Position numbers and translations under genes: made by a program. Source: Micromonospora musae (GTDB lineage Bacteria > Actinomycetota > Actinomycetes > Mycobacteriales > Micromonosporaceae). Taken from it: a DNA stretch of 64,000 nucleotides. Positions within the stretch are counted from its first letter, which is position 1. The number at the start of each line of letters is the position of its first letter. The notes below the pieces were generated by a model. It was not told where the DNA came from. It was given only the letters and a program-made list of their open reading frames with translations, and did no database searches. The stretch is taken from NCBI RefSeq assembly GCF_003626635.1, contig NZ_RAZT01000009.1:1-64000 (forward strand), given 5' to 3'. Below, piece after piece: positions 17,635 through 25,591 of the stretch.

Positions 17635-17946
17635 TCAGACCAGCAGGCCCCCACCGCCGTGCAGCCGCAGCTCCCGACCGACCACGGTCGGTGCGTGTGC
17701 GACGGTGACCAGGGTGGCGGCGGAGGACGCCGCGCAGATCGCCGCCGCGAGCGGCCCGGCCGCAGCCGGGTCGACGTCGAGGACGCCGGCGAAGTCCACC
17801 TCCAACCTCCCGGGGCGCCGGGCCCGCAGTGTGTCGGAGAGCACATCACGGAAGCCGGCCAGGTCGGCGTGCCCCACCGAACCGCGCAGCACCAGTACGA
17901 CGACGCCCGTCGAGCGGATCACCGACGTGATCGACAACCCGCTCAT
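17635..17946 (-). CDS. STAS-domain protein lacking the usual phospho-acceptor serine
   Basis: 103 residues. The fold order SITSVIRSTGVVVLVLRGSVGHADLAGFRDVL then LEVDFAGVLDVDPAAAGPLAAAI is that of STAS anti-anti-sigma domains. At the position where SpoIIAA-like proteins have Asp-Ser-Ser/Thr-Gly, this one reads DVDPAAAGP, so it should not be switched by serine phosphorylation. Its ATG overlaps the BON gene's stop (ATGA), so it is translationally coupled. The binding partner is unknown. Confidence 0.65.
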   Translation of the reverse strand: MSGLSITSVIRSTGVVVLVLRGSVGHADLAGFRDVLSDTLRARRPGRLEVDFAGVLDVDPAAAGPLAAAICAASSAATLVTVAHAPTVVGRELRLHGGGGLLV

Positions 17947-18230
17947 CCCCGTCGGCGCCGACGCCTCGGCGGGCGGAGGGTGTTGCAGACGTCGAAGACG
18001 CCCGGCACGTCCCACGCCAGGTCGCCGGCGACCCGGCGGACCTCCGGACTCGCCACCCTGCCGGAGAGGATCACCACTGCGTTCTGCACCGTGACCTCGA
18101 TCTGCTGGTGGCGGGTGGTCCAGTCGATGCCCAGCCGTTGGGTGACGAGCGCGGCCAACCGGGCGTCGTCGTTCATCGGCCCCGGTGCCTTCAGGTAGCG
18201 GTACAGGGCGTCGTCGGGCCAGGGCGGCAT
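17943..18230 (-). CDS. BON-domain protein
   Basis: 95 residues, ATG with GGAGG seven bases upstream. The BON core runs from DDARLAALVTQRLGIDW through IEVTVQNAVVILSGRVASPEVRRVAGDLAWDVPGVFDVCNTL; the invariant glycine in LSGRV is present. There is no signal peptide, so it is probably cytoplasmic or membrane-peripheral. BON domains bind phospholipid or act as small structural modules. It is coupled to the following STAS gene. Confidence 0.85.
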   Translation of the reverse strand: MPPWPDDALYRYLKAPGPMNDDARLAALVTQRLGIDWTTRHQQIEVTVQNAVVILSGRVASPEVRRVAGDLAWDVPGVFDVCNTLRPPRRRRRRG

Positions 18231-18290
18231 CAGGTTCCTCCGAGGATGGGCGCGGTCGCGGGGTTGCCGGCACGGACCGGCCGAGCTGGG

Positions 18291-18854
18291 TCAGGGCGAG
18301 GTGTCGGCCGGCACCCGAAGGGCCGCCTCACGGCTCTCCGCGACGGGGAAGACCCCGTCGAGGCGCATCGTGTGCAGCACGGTCAGGACGAACCTGGAGG
18401 GCGCGACCAGGCAGAGCGTCGCGTCCCGTCGTCGGGCCTCCTGGCGGGCGCGGACGAGGAGGCCGAGCCCCGTCGAGTCGATGACCTGCACCTCGCTGAG
18501 ATCGACGAGGACGAGGTCGTCGTGGTCGACCGCCTCCCGCAACGCCCGCCGCAGCGCCTCCTGCGGATCCCGTTCGACGGCCGCGGGCTCCCTGCCGACC
18601 TCGTCCAGGTAGTCGATCCCGAGTGCCCGCTCCTGCGCCGCGGACCCGGCGGTCGAGCCGTCTGCGAAGAGGGTCAGGCTGCACCGGGGGCAGTGGTGCG
18701 GGCCGGCGGCGAAGGGAGAGCCGACCCAGTCGTTGGAGAAGACCAGCGTCCAGACGACCTCGGCGTCGGGCAGGACGGGGGCCGTACCGGTGATCGTGTC
18801 GCCGCAGCCGTCGCAGATCAGGGTCATCAGGTGATCCGTGGGCACGACGGTCAT
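18291..18854 (-). CDS. Zinc-ribbon-like module fused to a STAS domain
   Basis: 187 residues, ATG with AGGAG upstream. The N-terminal part carries two CxxC pairs (C14-D-G-C17 and C55-P-R-C58), compatible with a zinc ribbon. Residues about 95-183 are a STAS domain with DDLVLVDLSEVQVIDSTGLGLLV, retaining the phosphorylatable Ser/Thr (D126-S127-T128-G129). Anti-anti-sigma activity controlled by a kinase/phosphatase pair is the usual role, but none is nearby. The N-terminal ribbon may sense metal or redox state or bind a partner; that is inference. It overlaps the upstream membrane gene by four bases. Confidence 0.7.
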   Translation of the reverse strand: MTVVPTDHLMTLICDGCGDTITGTAPVLPDAEVVWTLVFSNDWVGSPFAAGPHHCPRCSLTLFADGSTAGSAAQERALGIDYLDEVGREPAAVERDPQEALRRALREAVDHDDLVLVDLSEVQVIDSTGLGLLVRARQEARRRDATLCLVAPSRFVLTVLHTMRLDGVFPVAESREAALRVPADTSP

Positions 18855-19237
18855 CGCAACTCCTCTTGTTCGTTCGTCGGCCGGGAACGGGGATCCGGCG
18901 GTGGCCGGTGGCCCGCGGGACCAGGCTCGTCCGGGGCGTCGGCCGCCGCCGGGTGCGCTCGCGACGGCGGGGCGGCCACCGTCGCGCCGGTGGTCAGGAG
19001 CGCGAGCAGCACCGCGCCACCGGCGCAGCCAACCTGGACGGTCAGCCGCAGGCCCGGGAAGCTGTCGAGGTCGGCGCCCGCCAGCCGCGCGACGGTGGAG
19101 CCGAGCAGCGCGGCCGCCACCCCGAGGGCGAGAGTCAGCCAGAGCGGCGCCGCGCGCCGCCCGGGCACCGCCCACCGGCCGAGCACGCCGACGGCGAGCC
19201 CGACGAGCACTGCGCTCACCAGCGCGCTGCCGCTCAC
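18851..19237 (-). CDS. Small membrane protein, GlsB/YeaQ/YmgE-like
   Basis: 128 residues from a GTG at 19237 after GGGAGGGG. There are three hydrophobic segments (about 5-22, 30-52, 64-88) with the glycine-rich first helix of GlsB/YeaQ-type stress membrane proteins, then a 40-residue charged Pro-rich tail ending EQEELR. It is the first gene of the five-gene leftward group and is divergent from the two-component operon (170-bp shared control region). Family assignment is moderate. Confidence 0.6.
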   Translation of the reverse strand: MSGSALVSAVLVGLAVGVLGRWAVPGRRAAPLWLTLALGVAAALLGSTVARLAGADLDSFPGLRLTVQVGCAGGAVLLALLTTGATVAAPPSRAHPAAADAPDEPGPAGHRPPPDPRSRPTNEQEELR

Positions 19238-19407
19238 GTGCCCCTCCCTCGTCGCAGTCGCCCCGGCGGGCGACCGCGTGGCGTCCGATAACCACCCTCG
19301 GTGGCGACCGTGGAGGCGCCCGCTCGGTTCCATGACAGTTCCGTGACAAATCAGGGGAACGGCGGCCACGGTTGGGCGGGGAGAGGCGGGCCGAGGATGA
19401 TGCCGAT

Positions 19408-20082
19408 ATGACGGCCGTGCTGGTGATCGAGGACGACGACCGTATCCGGCTGGCGCTCCTGCTCGCACTGGAAGAGGAGGGTTACCGGGCGTACGGGGCG
19501 GCCACCGCGGAGGAGGGGCTGCGCCGGCAGCGCACCGACCCGGCGGAGAACGTGCTCGTCGACCTGATGCTTCCGGGCATGGACGGTTTCGAGTGCATCC
19601 GGCAGCTGCGCCGCGACGACGACGTGCCGATCGTGGTGGTCAGCGCCCGGGACGACACGCATGACATCGTCGCCGCGCTCGAGGCGGGGGCCGACGACTA
19701 CGTGGTGAAGCCGGTGGCGATCAAGGAGCTGTCGGCGCGGCTGCGGGCGCTGCGACGGCGGGGCCGCACCGGAGCCGCACCGGTCAGCAGCCACGTCTTC
19801 GGCGACCTTGAGGTCAGCCCGGAGGCGGGGGAGGTGCGCCGGGCGGGTCAGGCCGTGCCGGTGACCCGTACCGAGTTCCGGCTGCTCTGCGAGCTGGCCG
19901 AGCACGTCGGACGGGTGCTCTCCCGCCGGCAGCTGCTGCAGCGCGTGTGGGGGTACGACACGGGCGACGAGCGCCTGGTCGACGTGCACGTCGGCCGGCT
20001 GCGGCAGAAGATCGAGGACGACCCGGCCAACCCCCGGCACCTGGTCACGCTCCGCGGCCTCGGCTACAAACTGCAGCGATGA
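19408..20082 (+). CDS. OmpR/PhoB-type response regulator
   Basis: 224 residues from the ATG at 19408. The receiver domain has acidic pocket EDD (8-10), phospho-acceptor D52 in LVDLMLPGMDG and switch K101 in DDYVVKPV. The C-terminal winged helix covers about 130-224 (TRTEFRLLCELAEHVGRVLSRRQLLQRVWG, then GRLRQKIEDDP). It should bind DNA direct repeats when phosphorylated by the kinase encoded next, whose start codon overlaps its stop. The target regulon is unknown; the third gene of the operon suggests envelope sensing. Confidence 0.92.
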   Translation: MTAVLVIEDDDRIRLALLLALEEEGYRAYGAATAEEGLRRQRTDPAENVLVDLMLPGMDGFECIRQLRRDDDVPIVVVSARDDTHDIVAALEAGADDYVVKPVAIKELSARLRALRRRGRTGAAPVSSHVFGDLEVSPEAGEVRRAGQAVPVTRTEFRLLCELAEHVGRVLSRRQLLQRVWGYDTGDERLVDVHVGRLRQKIEDDPANPRHLVTLRGLGYKLQR

Positions 20083-21434
20083 CCCGCCTCGGACTGCGCG
20101 CCCGGGTCACCGCCGCGTTCGCCGTCGGCGCGTTGCTGCTGGCCGCGTCGATGGCGCTCTTCTCGTACGACCTGACCCGGCACTCGCTGCTCGAGGAGCG
20201 GGAGCGGACGGCGGTGCGCGCGGCGTACTTCGACGCGGCCGTGGTGCGGACCGGACTCGACACGGAGGACCCCGACGTCGTGGCGGTGCTGCGGTCCCTG
20301 GACACCGGCGCCGGCCGCCGCCCGCTACTGCACCGCGACGGCCAGTGGCACAGCCGCTCCGCGGAGACCGACGGCAGCCCCGTCCCGGAGGAGCTGCAGC
20401 GCGTGGTGCGCTCCGGCGAAGCCGCCGTGCAGCGGATCACCGTGGCCGGGCAGCCCACCCTGCTCGTCGGCGTTCCCATCTCCGGCACCACCAGCTACTA
20501 CGAGCTCACCTCCCTGCGGGAGGTCGCGCAGACGCTCCAGGTGGTGGCGCTCACGCTGACCGCCGTGGCCATCATGACCGCCGGCTCCGGCGCGGCCCTC
20601 GGCTGGTACGCCACCCGGCACAGTGTGCGCCCGCTCACCGCGGTGGCCGACGCCGCCGAGCGGATCGCGGCCGGCGACTACACCACCCGCCTCGACGTGG
20701 TCACCGACCCCGACCTGACCCGACTCTCCACCTCGTTCAACCGGATGGTCGACGAGTTGGTGGAGCGCATCGACCGGGACCGGCGCTTCGCCGCCGACGT
20801 CAGCCACGAGCTGCGCTCGCCGTTGCAGACGCTGGCGGCCGCGGCGAGCGTCCTGAGCCGGCGGCGCGAACACCAGGACGAGCGGACGGCGACGGCGGCC
20901 CGGTTGGTCGCCGAGGAGGTGGACCGGTTCCAGCGCCTCGTGGACGACCTCATCGAGCTGGCCCGGACCGAGCAGCCCGCGCAGCGGGAGCTGGTCGACG
21001 TGGTGACGCTGGCCCGGGAGACCTGCCGGGCCCGCGGTCTCCCCGACGAACTCGTCCGGGCCGAACCCGGTGCCGCGACGCAGTGGCGGGTGGACCGGCG
21101 CCGGTTCGAGCAGATCCTGCTGAACCTGCTCGACAACGCGGCCCGCTACGGCGGGGGTCCGGTCGCCGTCCACCTCTCGACCCGGCTCCCCGACACGGCC
21201 GTGCTGGTGGTGGACGACGACGGCCCGGGGGTGCCCGCCGCCGACCGGGAGGCCATCTTCGACCGTTTCGTCCGTGGCCGGGCCGCGCACGCCCGCGCCG
21301 ACACCGACGGTACGGGTCTCGGGCTGGCGCTCGTCGCCCAGCACGCCAGCGCGCACGGCGGACGCGCCGGCGTCACCGACCGTCCGGAGGGCGGAGCTCG
21401 GTTCCGGGTGGAGCTGCCGGGGGCCGTGCCGTGA
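20079..21434 (+). CDS. Membrane sensor histidine kinase
   Basis: 451 residues, ATG overlapping the regulator's stop. TM1 is about 11-30 and TM2 about 153-176, enclosing an extracytoplasmic sensor of about 120 residues. A HAMP domain follows (HSVRPLTAVADAAERIAAGDYTTRL), then the phospho-acceptor H243 in DVSHELRSPLQTLAAA and an ATPase domain with N, G1 and G2 boxes (LLNLLDNAARYG, VVDDDGPGVP, GTGLGLALV). It phosphorylates the adjacent response regulator. The signal is unknown. The downstream lipoprotein gene overlaps by four bases and may modulate sensing. Confidence 0.92.
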   Translation: MTRLGLRARVTAAFAVGALLLAASMALFSYDLTRHSLLEERERTAVRAAYFDAAVVRTGLDTEDPDVVAVLRSLDTGAGRRPLLHRDGQWHSRSAETDGSPVPEELQRVVRSGEAAVQRITVAGQPTLLVGVPISGTTSYYELTSLREVAQTLQVVALTLTAVAIMTAGSGAALGWYATRHSVRPLTAVADAAERIAAGDYTTRLDVVTDPDLTRLSTSFNRMVDELVERIDRDRRFAADVSHELRSPLQTLAAAASVLSRRREHQDERTATAARLVAEEVDRFQRLVDDLIELARTEQPAQRELVDVVTLARETCRARGLPDELVRAEPGAATQWRVDRRRFEQILLNLLDNAARYGGGPVAVHLSTRLPDTAVLVVDDDGPGVPAADREAIFDRFVRGRAAHARADTDGTGLGLALVAQHASAHGGRAGVTDRPEGGARFRVELPGAVP

Positions 21435-21994
21435 GCCGCCGTCTCCTCGGCGGGGCCGTGCTCGTCGTGCTCCTCGGTGGCTGCGGGGTGCCGGTCGACG
21501 ACGCGCCCCGTCGCGTGCGGCCGCCGGCCGGTGCCTTTCCGACGGCGGTGACCGCCGGCCCGACGGCCGCGTCCGGGCGGGTGACGGAGGCGCTCTGCTT
21601 CGTCCGGGAGGGCCGGCTCGACCGCGCCGGACGACGGCTGGACAGCCTGCCCGGCATCGACCTCCACCTCCAGCACCTGCTGGCCGGGCCGACCGCCGGT
21701 GAACGGGAGGCCGGCTTCGCGAGCGCGCTGCCCGGTACGGTCAGCGTGGCGGGCGTACGGATGAACGGGACGCTCGCCGAGGTGGACGTCCGGGCGGCCG
21801 GTGAGGAGACCGGCCGCAGCGACGAGGTGCTCGCCTTCGGGCAGATCGTCTGTACGCTCACCACTCGCCGGGACGTGGACCGGGTCTCGTTCCGCCGCGA
21901 CGGGCGACCGTTGGACGTGCCGCGCGGGGACGGCTCGCTCTCCCGCGCGCCGCTCGGCGCCCTCGACTACGCGCCGCTCATGCCGGTGCGCTGA
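21431..21994 (+). CDS. GerMN-domain lipoprotein of the two-component operon
   Basis: 187 residues from a GTG that overlaps the kinase stop (GTGA). The signal ends in the lipobox LLGGC. GerMN-like features are LQHLLAGPTAGEREAGFASALPGTVSV and VRMNGTLAEVDV, followed by QIVCTLTTRRDVDRVSFRRDGRPLDVP. Similar lipoproteins accompany envelope-stress two-component systems in actinomycetes (CseA and LpqB are the named parallels). It probably lies on the outer face of the membrane and tunes the kinase. It ends at a strong bidirectional hairpin. Confidence 0.78.
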   Translation: MSRRLLGGAVLVVLLGGCGVPVDDAPRRVRPPAGAFPTAVTAGPTAASGRVTEALCFVREGRLDRAGRRLDSLPGIDLHLQHLLAGPTAGEREAGFASALPGTVSVAGVRMNGTLAEVDVRAAGEETGRSDEVLAFGQIVCTLTTRRDVDRVSFRRDGRPLDVPRGDGSLSRAPLGALDYAPLMPVR

Positions 21995-22047
21995 ATCCCC
22001 GTCCGGGAGGCGGCTTTCCGGTCCGGGCCGGGCCCCGAACAGAGTTC

Positions 22048-22083
22048 GGCCCCGCTCCCGCCGTGCGGCGCGGGAACGGGGCC
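22048..22083. terminator. Bidirectional terminator between convergent operons
   Basis: GGCCCCGCTCCCGC (22048-22061) pairs with 22070-22083 with one mismatch around an 8-base loop. It lies between the stop codons of the GerMN lipoprotein (21994) and the leftward binding-protein gene (22100), as expected for a shared terminator. Confidence 0.75.
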
Positions 22084-22099
22084 GACGAGCCTCCGGCGG

Positions 22100-23506
22100 T
22101 CAGCCGGCGACCGACTGGTTGTACTCCTTGATCGGGCCGGCCATGGCCTGCTCCTGCTGCTGCAGCGCCGTGCGCGGGTCGGTGCCGCTGAGCACCGCCG
22201 CCTGCATGGCCTGCTCCGCGGCCTTGCGGGCCTGCGGCATGGCGCCGAGCAGGCAGCCCTGGGTGGCCTTGCTCAGCGGGGTGTTCTGCAGCTGGGTGAT
22301 CGCGGTCTGGAACTGCGGCCGTTGCGCGACCCACTGCTTGTCCACCTCGGTCTCCAGGGCGCCCTTGCTGATCGGGAAGTACCCGGTCGAGGTGTGCCAG
22401 GTCGCCTGGACGTCCTTGTCGGAGAGGAACTTCACGAACTCCCACGCGGCGCGCTTGTGCGCGTCGTCCTTGCCCTTGCCGACGACCCAGAGCGAGGCGC
22501 CGCCGATGATCGGGCCGCCCGCGTCGGTGGCGTTGATCTTCGGGTAGTTGCCGGTGGCGATCTCGAACTTGCCCTGGGTGCTGGTGAGGAATCCACCCAC
22601 CGAACCGGTCGACTCCAGCGTCATCGCCACCGTGCCGGCGGTGAAGGCGTTGTCGGCGGTCGTGGTGTTGCTGTCGAGCTTGGGCGCGAGCCCCTCGTCG
22701 ACCATCTTCTTCCACCAGGTCAGCAGCTTGACGTGGTCGTCGGTGGCGAGCTTGACGGTGGTGCCCCGGCCGTCGCGGCCGTTGCCCTGGTCGCAGTACT
22801 CCTGGTTGCCGGCGGCGGTCCACTGCTCCAGGAACCAGCCGTAGAGCGCGGCGCCGAAGCCGTACTGGGTGACCCGGCCGCCGGCGTCCTTGACGGTCAG
22901 CTTGCGGGCCGCCTCGGTGATCTCGTCGAGGGTCTTCGGCGGGTTGGCCGGGTCGAGGCCGGCCTTGGTGAACGCCGTCTTGTTGATGTAGAGCAGCGGC
23001 ATCGAGGTGTTGAACGGCATCGAGTAGAGCTTGCCGTCGACCGAGTAGTAGCCCGCGATGTTCGGCTGGATGTCCGAGGTGTCGGTCTTGTCGACGTCCA
23101 CGAAGGACTGCACCGGCACCGTCGACTTCGAATCGATCATGAATCGGGTGCCGATGTCGTAGACCTGGACCACGTCCGGCGCCTGACCGCTGTTGAGCGC
23201 GGCCTTGTACGCCGAGAGGGTGTCGTCGTACGTGTTCTTGAACTGGAGGTTGACCTTGACCCGGCCCTTGTTCTTCGCGTTGAACTGGTCGGTCAGCTGC
23301 TGAAGTGCCTCACCGTTCTTGCCGCTCATGGCGTGCCAGAAGTCGATCGACACCTCGCCCTTGCCGTCCAGGGCGCTGGCGGCCGGCGCCTCGGTGCCGC
23401 CGCCCGCGGCGTCGTCGTTCGCCGTGGCCGAACCGCAGGCCGCGGCGGTGGCCGTGAGGGCGGCGAGCGAGAGCCCGACCGCCACCCGGCGCAGGGTGGT
23501 ACGCAC
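22100..23506 (-). CDS. UgpB-like ABC importer binding lipoprotein
   Basis: 468 residues from a GTG at 23506 with TAGGAGGAAG upstream. The lipobox is in TATAAAC. The family 1 binding-protein domain includes VSIDFWHAMSGKNGEALQQLTDQFN, PYNTSMP-like text reading MPFNTSMPLLYINKTAF, and GGASLWVVGKGKDDAHKRAAWEFVKFL. This matches the UgpB/glycerol-phosphate and oligosaccharide binding group. It is the third gene of a permease-permease-binding-protein operon with no ATPase. The substrate is probably a glycerophosphodiester or a sugar; the sequence does not separate these. Confidence 0.82.
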   Translation of the reverse strand: MRTTLRRVAVGLSLAALTATAAACGSATANDDAAGGGTEAPAASALDGKGEVSIDFWHAMSGKNGEALQQLTDQFNAKNKGRVKVNLQFKNTYDDTLSAYKAALNSGQAPDVVQVYDIGTRFMIDSKSTVPVQSFVDVDKTDTSDIQPNIAGYYSVDGKLYSMPFNTSMPLLYINKTAFTKAGLDPANPPKTLDEITEAARKLTVKDAGGRVTQYGFGAALYGWFLEQWTAAGNQEYCDQGNGRDGRGTTVKLATDDHVKLLTWWKKMVDEGLAPKLDSNTTTADNAFTAGTVAMTLESTGSVGGFLTSTQGKFEIATGNYPKINATDAGGPIIGGASLWVVGKGKDDAHKRAAWEFVKFLSDKDVQATWHTSTGYFPISKGALETEVDKQWVAQRPQFQTAITQLQNTPLSKATQGCLLGAMPQARKAAEQAMQAAVLSGTDPRTALQQQEQAMAGPIKEYNQSVAG

Positions 23507-23535
23507 TGTGCTTCCTCCTAGGGATTTTCTCGGAA

Positions 23536-24381
23536 CTACTTGACCGCGCCGGCCGTGAAGCCGCGGACGAGCCAGCGCTGGCCGAAGACGACCAGCAGCA
23601 ACGTCGGCAGCAGCGTGATGGTGATGCCGGCCAGGAGCACTGCGGGACTGCCGCCCTCGTTGTCCTTGAGGGCGAAGACGGCGGTCTGCAGGGTGTTGAG
23701 GGAGTTGTTGCTGGACGAGATGATCAAGGGCCAGAAGTACATGTTCCAGCCCTGCAGGAACGACCAGACGGCGATGCCGATCAGCGCCGGCCGGGTCGCC
23801 GGCAGCAGGATGGTGAGCAGGAAGCGCAGGTGGCCGCAGCCGTCGATGACCGCGGCCTCGCGCAGCTCCGCGGGGAACTGCCGGAACGCCTGGCGCAGCA
23901 TGAACACGCCGAAGCCGCTGGCCAGGAAGGGCAGGATCAGGCTGAGCCGGTTGTCGTTGATGCCCAGCGACCGGATGAAGAGCGCGTTCGGCACCACGAT
24001 GGACTCGTACGGCACCATGATCGTGGCCAGGAAGAGCCAGAAGACCGGTCGGCGCAGCGGGCTGCGCAGGAAGACCAGGGCGTACGCGGCCAGGCACGAC
24101 GTCACCAGGTGGGCGAGCATGATGCTCACCCCGACGAAGAGCGAGTTCATGAAGGCCGGGGCGAGCGGCACCACCGGCTGCCGCCAGGCGGCCCGGTAGT
24201 TCTCCAGCGTCCAGTGGCCGGCGAAGAGCTGCGGCGGCTGGTGCAGCAGCGCGTTCGACGGAAGGAAGCCGCCGACCACGGTGAGCAGCACCGGGAAGAG
24301 CAGCACCACGGCGGCGATCACGAGCCAGAGGTACGTCAGGACGGTCGGCACCGGACCGGGCCGGTTCACACTTCTGCTCAC
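23536..24381 (-). CDS. Carbohydrate ABC permease, MalG/UgpE type
   Basis: 281 residues with six membrane segments. The EAA loop reads ELREAAVIDGCGHLRFLLTILLP (about 150-172), which contacts the ATPase. The GTG start overlaps the upstream permease stop by four bases. It is one half of the importer channel with the MalF-type subunit. No ATPase gene is present in the operon, so it presumably uses a shared MsiK-type ATPase encoded elsewhere, as is usual for such importers in actinomycetes. Confidence 0.88.
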   Translation of the reverse strand: MSRSVNRPGPVPTVLTYLWLVIAAVVLLFPVLLTVVGGFLPSNALLHQPPQLFAGHWTLENYRAAWRQPVVPLAPAFMNSLFVGVSIMLAHLVTSCLAAYALVFLRSPLRRPVFWLFLATIMVPYESIVVPNALFIRSLGINDNRLSLILPFLASGFGVFMLRQAFRQFPAELREAAVIDGCGHLRFLLTILLPATRPALIGIAVWSFLQGWNMYFWPLIISSSNNSLNTLQTAVFALKDNEGGSPAVLLAGITITLLPTLLLVVFGQRWLVRGFTAGAVK

Positions 24382-25340
24382 CGGTAGTGCACCCGCCTCT
24401 CCAGGACGCCGAACTGCACCACGGCGATCAGTACGCCGACCACCAGCAGCACCAGGCCCTGCGCGCTGGCCAGTCCGAAGTTGCTGTTGTTGTTGTGGAA
24501 CGCGTTGTCGAAGATCGAATAGACGAGCGTCCGGGTGTGTCCGTTCGGGCCGCCGTCGGTCATGATCTGCACCTGCCCGAGCGCCTGCAACGCGGTGAGC
24601 GTCGTGGTGACCACCGCGAAGAAGATGCTCGGCGAGATCAGCGGCAGCACGATGCTGACGAACTGCCGCGGGCCGGTGGCGCCGTCGATGCGGGCCGCCT
24701 CCAACACCTCCTCGTCGACGCCGGCCAGGCCGGCGGCGAGCACCAGGAGGTTGAAGCCGGAGACCATCCAGACGGTCACCCCGACGACCGTGGCCATCGC
24801 CCAGCCGGGCTCCGTGGTCCAGTTCGGCGCCGGCAGGCCGACGAGGCCGAGCACCCAGTTCACCGGCGACACACCCGGATTCAGCATGATCAACCAGACG
24901 ACGCTGGCCGCCGAGACCGAGTACGCGAACGGCAGCGCGAACGCGGTCCGGAAGATCCGCATCCCGGGCAGCCGCTGGGTCATCGGCGCCGCGAGCGACA
25001 GGGGGAGCAGCACCCCGGGCACCACGACCAGGACCGTGAAGACCAGCGTCTGCCAGAGCACCGTGCCGAAGGCCGGCGTCAGCAGCTCGTGGAAGTGCCG
25101 CAGCCCGACCGAGCGGGTCGGGTTGCCCAGGATGTCGTTGCCCCGGGTCGACAGGTACACCGCCTGGAAGAGCGGGAAGATCACGAAGACGCCGAGGCCG
25201 GCCAGGCCGGGCAGGGTGAAGAGCAGGCCGAGGGCCGCCTCACGGGCCCGCGCCGGTCGCGCGGTCCGGCGGATGCCCCCGGGTGGCCGGTGCACGTCAC
25301 CGGCGGGCACGCCGGTGGCGGTCAGAGTCGGAGCTGTCAC
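24378..25340 (-). CDS. Carbohydrate ABC permease, MalF/UgpA type
   Basis: 320 residues with six membrane segments after a basic N-terminus. The EAA loop is EEVLEAARIDGATGPRQFVSIVLPLISP. It is the first gene of the leftward importer operon, with a GTG start and only a weak ribosome site. The 251-bp region to the divergent MFS gene (25341-25591) must hold both promoters; I see no clear operator there. It pairs with the MalG-type subunit to form the channel. Confidence 0.88.
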   Translation of the reverse strand: MTAPTLTATGVPAGDVHRPPGGIRRTARPARAREAALGLLFTLPGLAGLGVFVIFPLFQAVYLSTRGNDILGNPTRSVGLRHFHELLTPAFGTVLWQTLVFTVLVVVPGVLLPLSLAAPMTQRLPGMRIFRTAFALPFAYSVSAASVVWLIMLNPGVSPVNWVLGLVGLPAPNWTTEPGWAMATVVGVTVWMVSGFNLLVLAAGLAGVDEEVLEAARIDGATGPRQFVSIVLPLISPSIFFAVVTTTLTALQALGQVQIMTDGGPNGHTRTLVYSIFDNAFHNNNSNFGLASAQGLVLLVVGVLIAVVQFGVLERRVHYR

Positions 25341-25591
25341 GCGGGGCAGCTAATCCAGCCCGCACGTCCGGCCGGCGTGCGCAGGAGGACGGGCAGGTGA
25401 CCACTCGCTGTCGCCGCCGTGACATTGCGCTACGCAGCGTCACGGCCGCGCAGCGTGAATCGGTGGTGACGCAGTGCTCAGGCCGTCCTTTGTCGACACG
25501 ACCGACGACCATCCGTAACCGAAAACGCCGCCCCGGGACGCCTCGCGGCGACCGGCCGTTCACCGGCGGCCCGGCCCGGTACCGTTCTGGC

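Noticed and set aside
17635..18273. Single long gene covering both STAS and BON regions in one frame
   Set aside because: The part upstream of the STAS start is the BON gene read in the wrong frame. The two genes instead overlap by ATGA.
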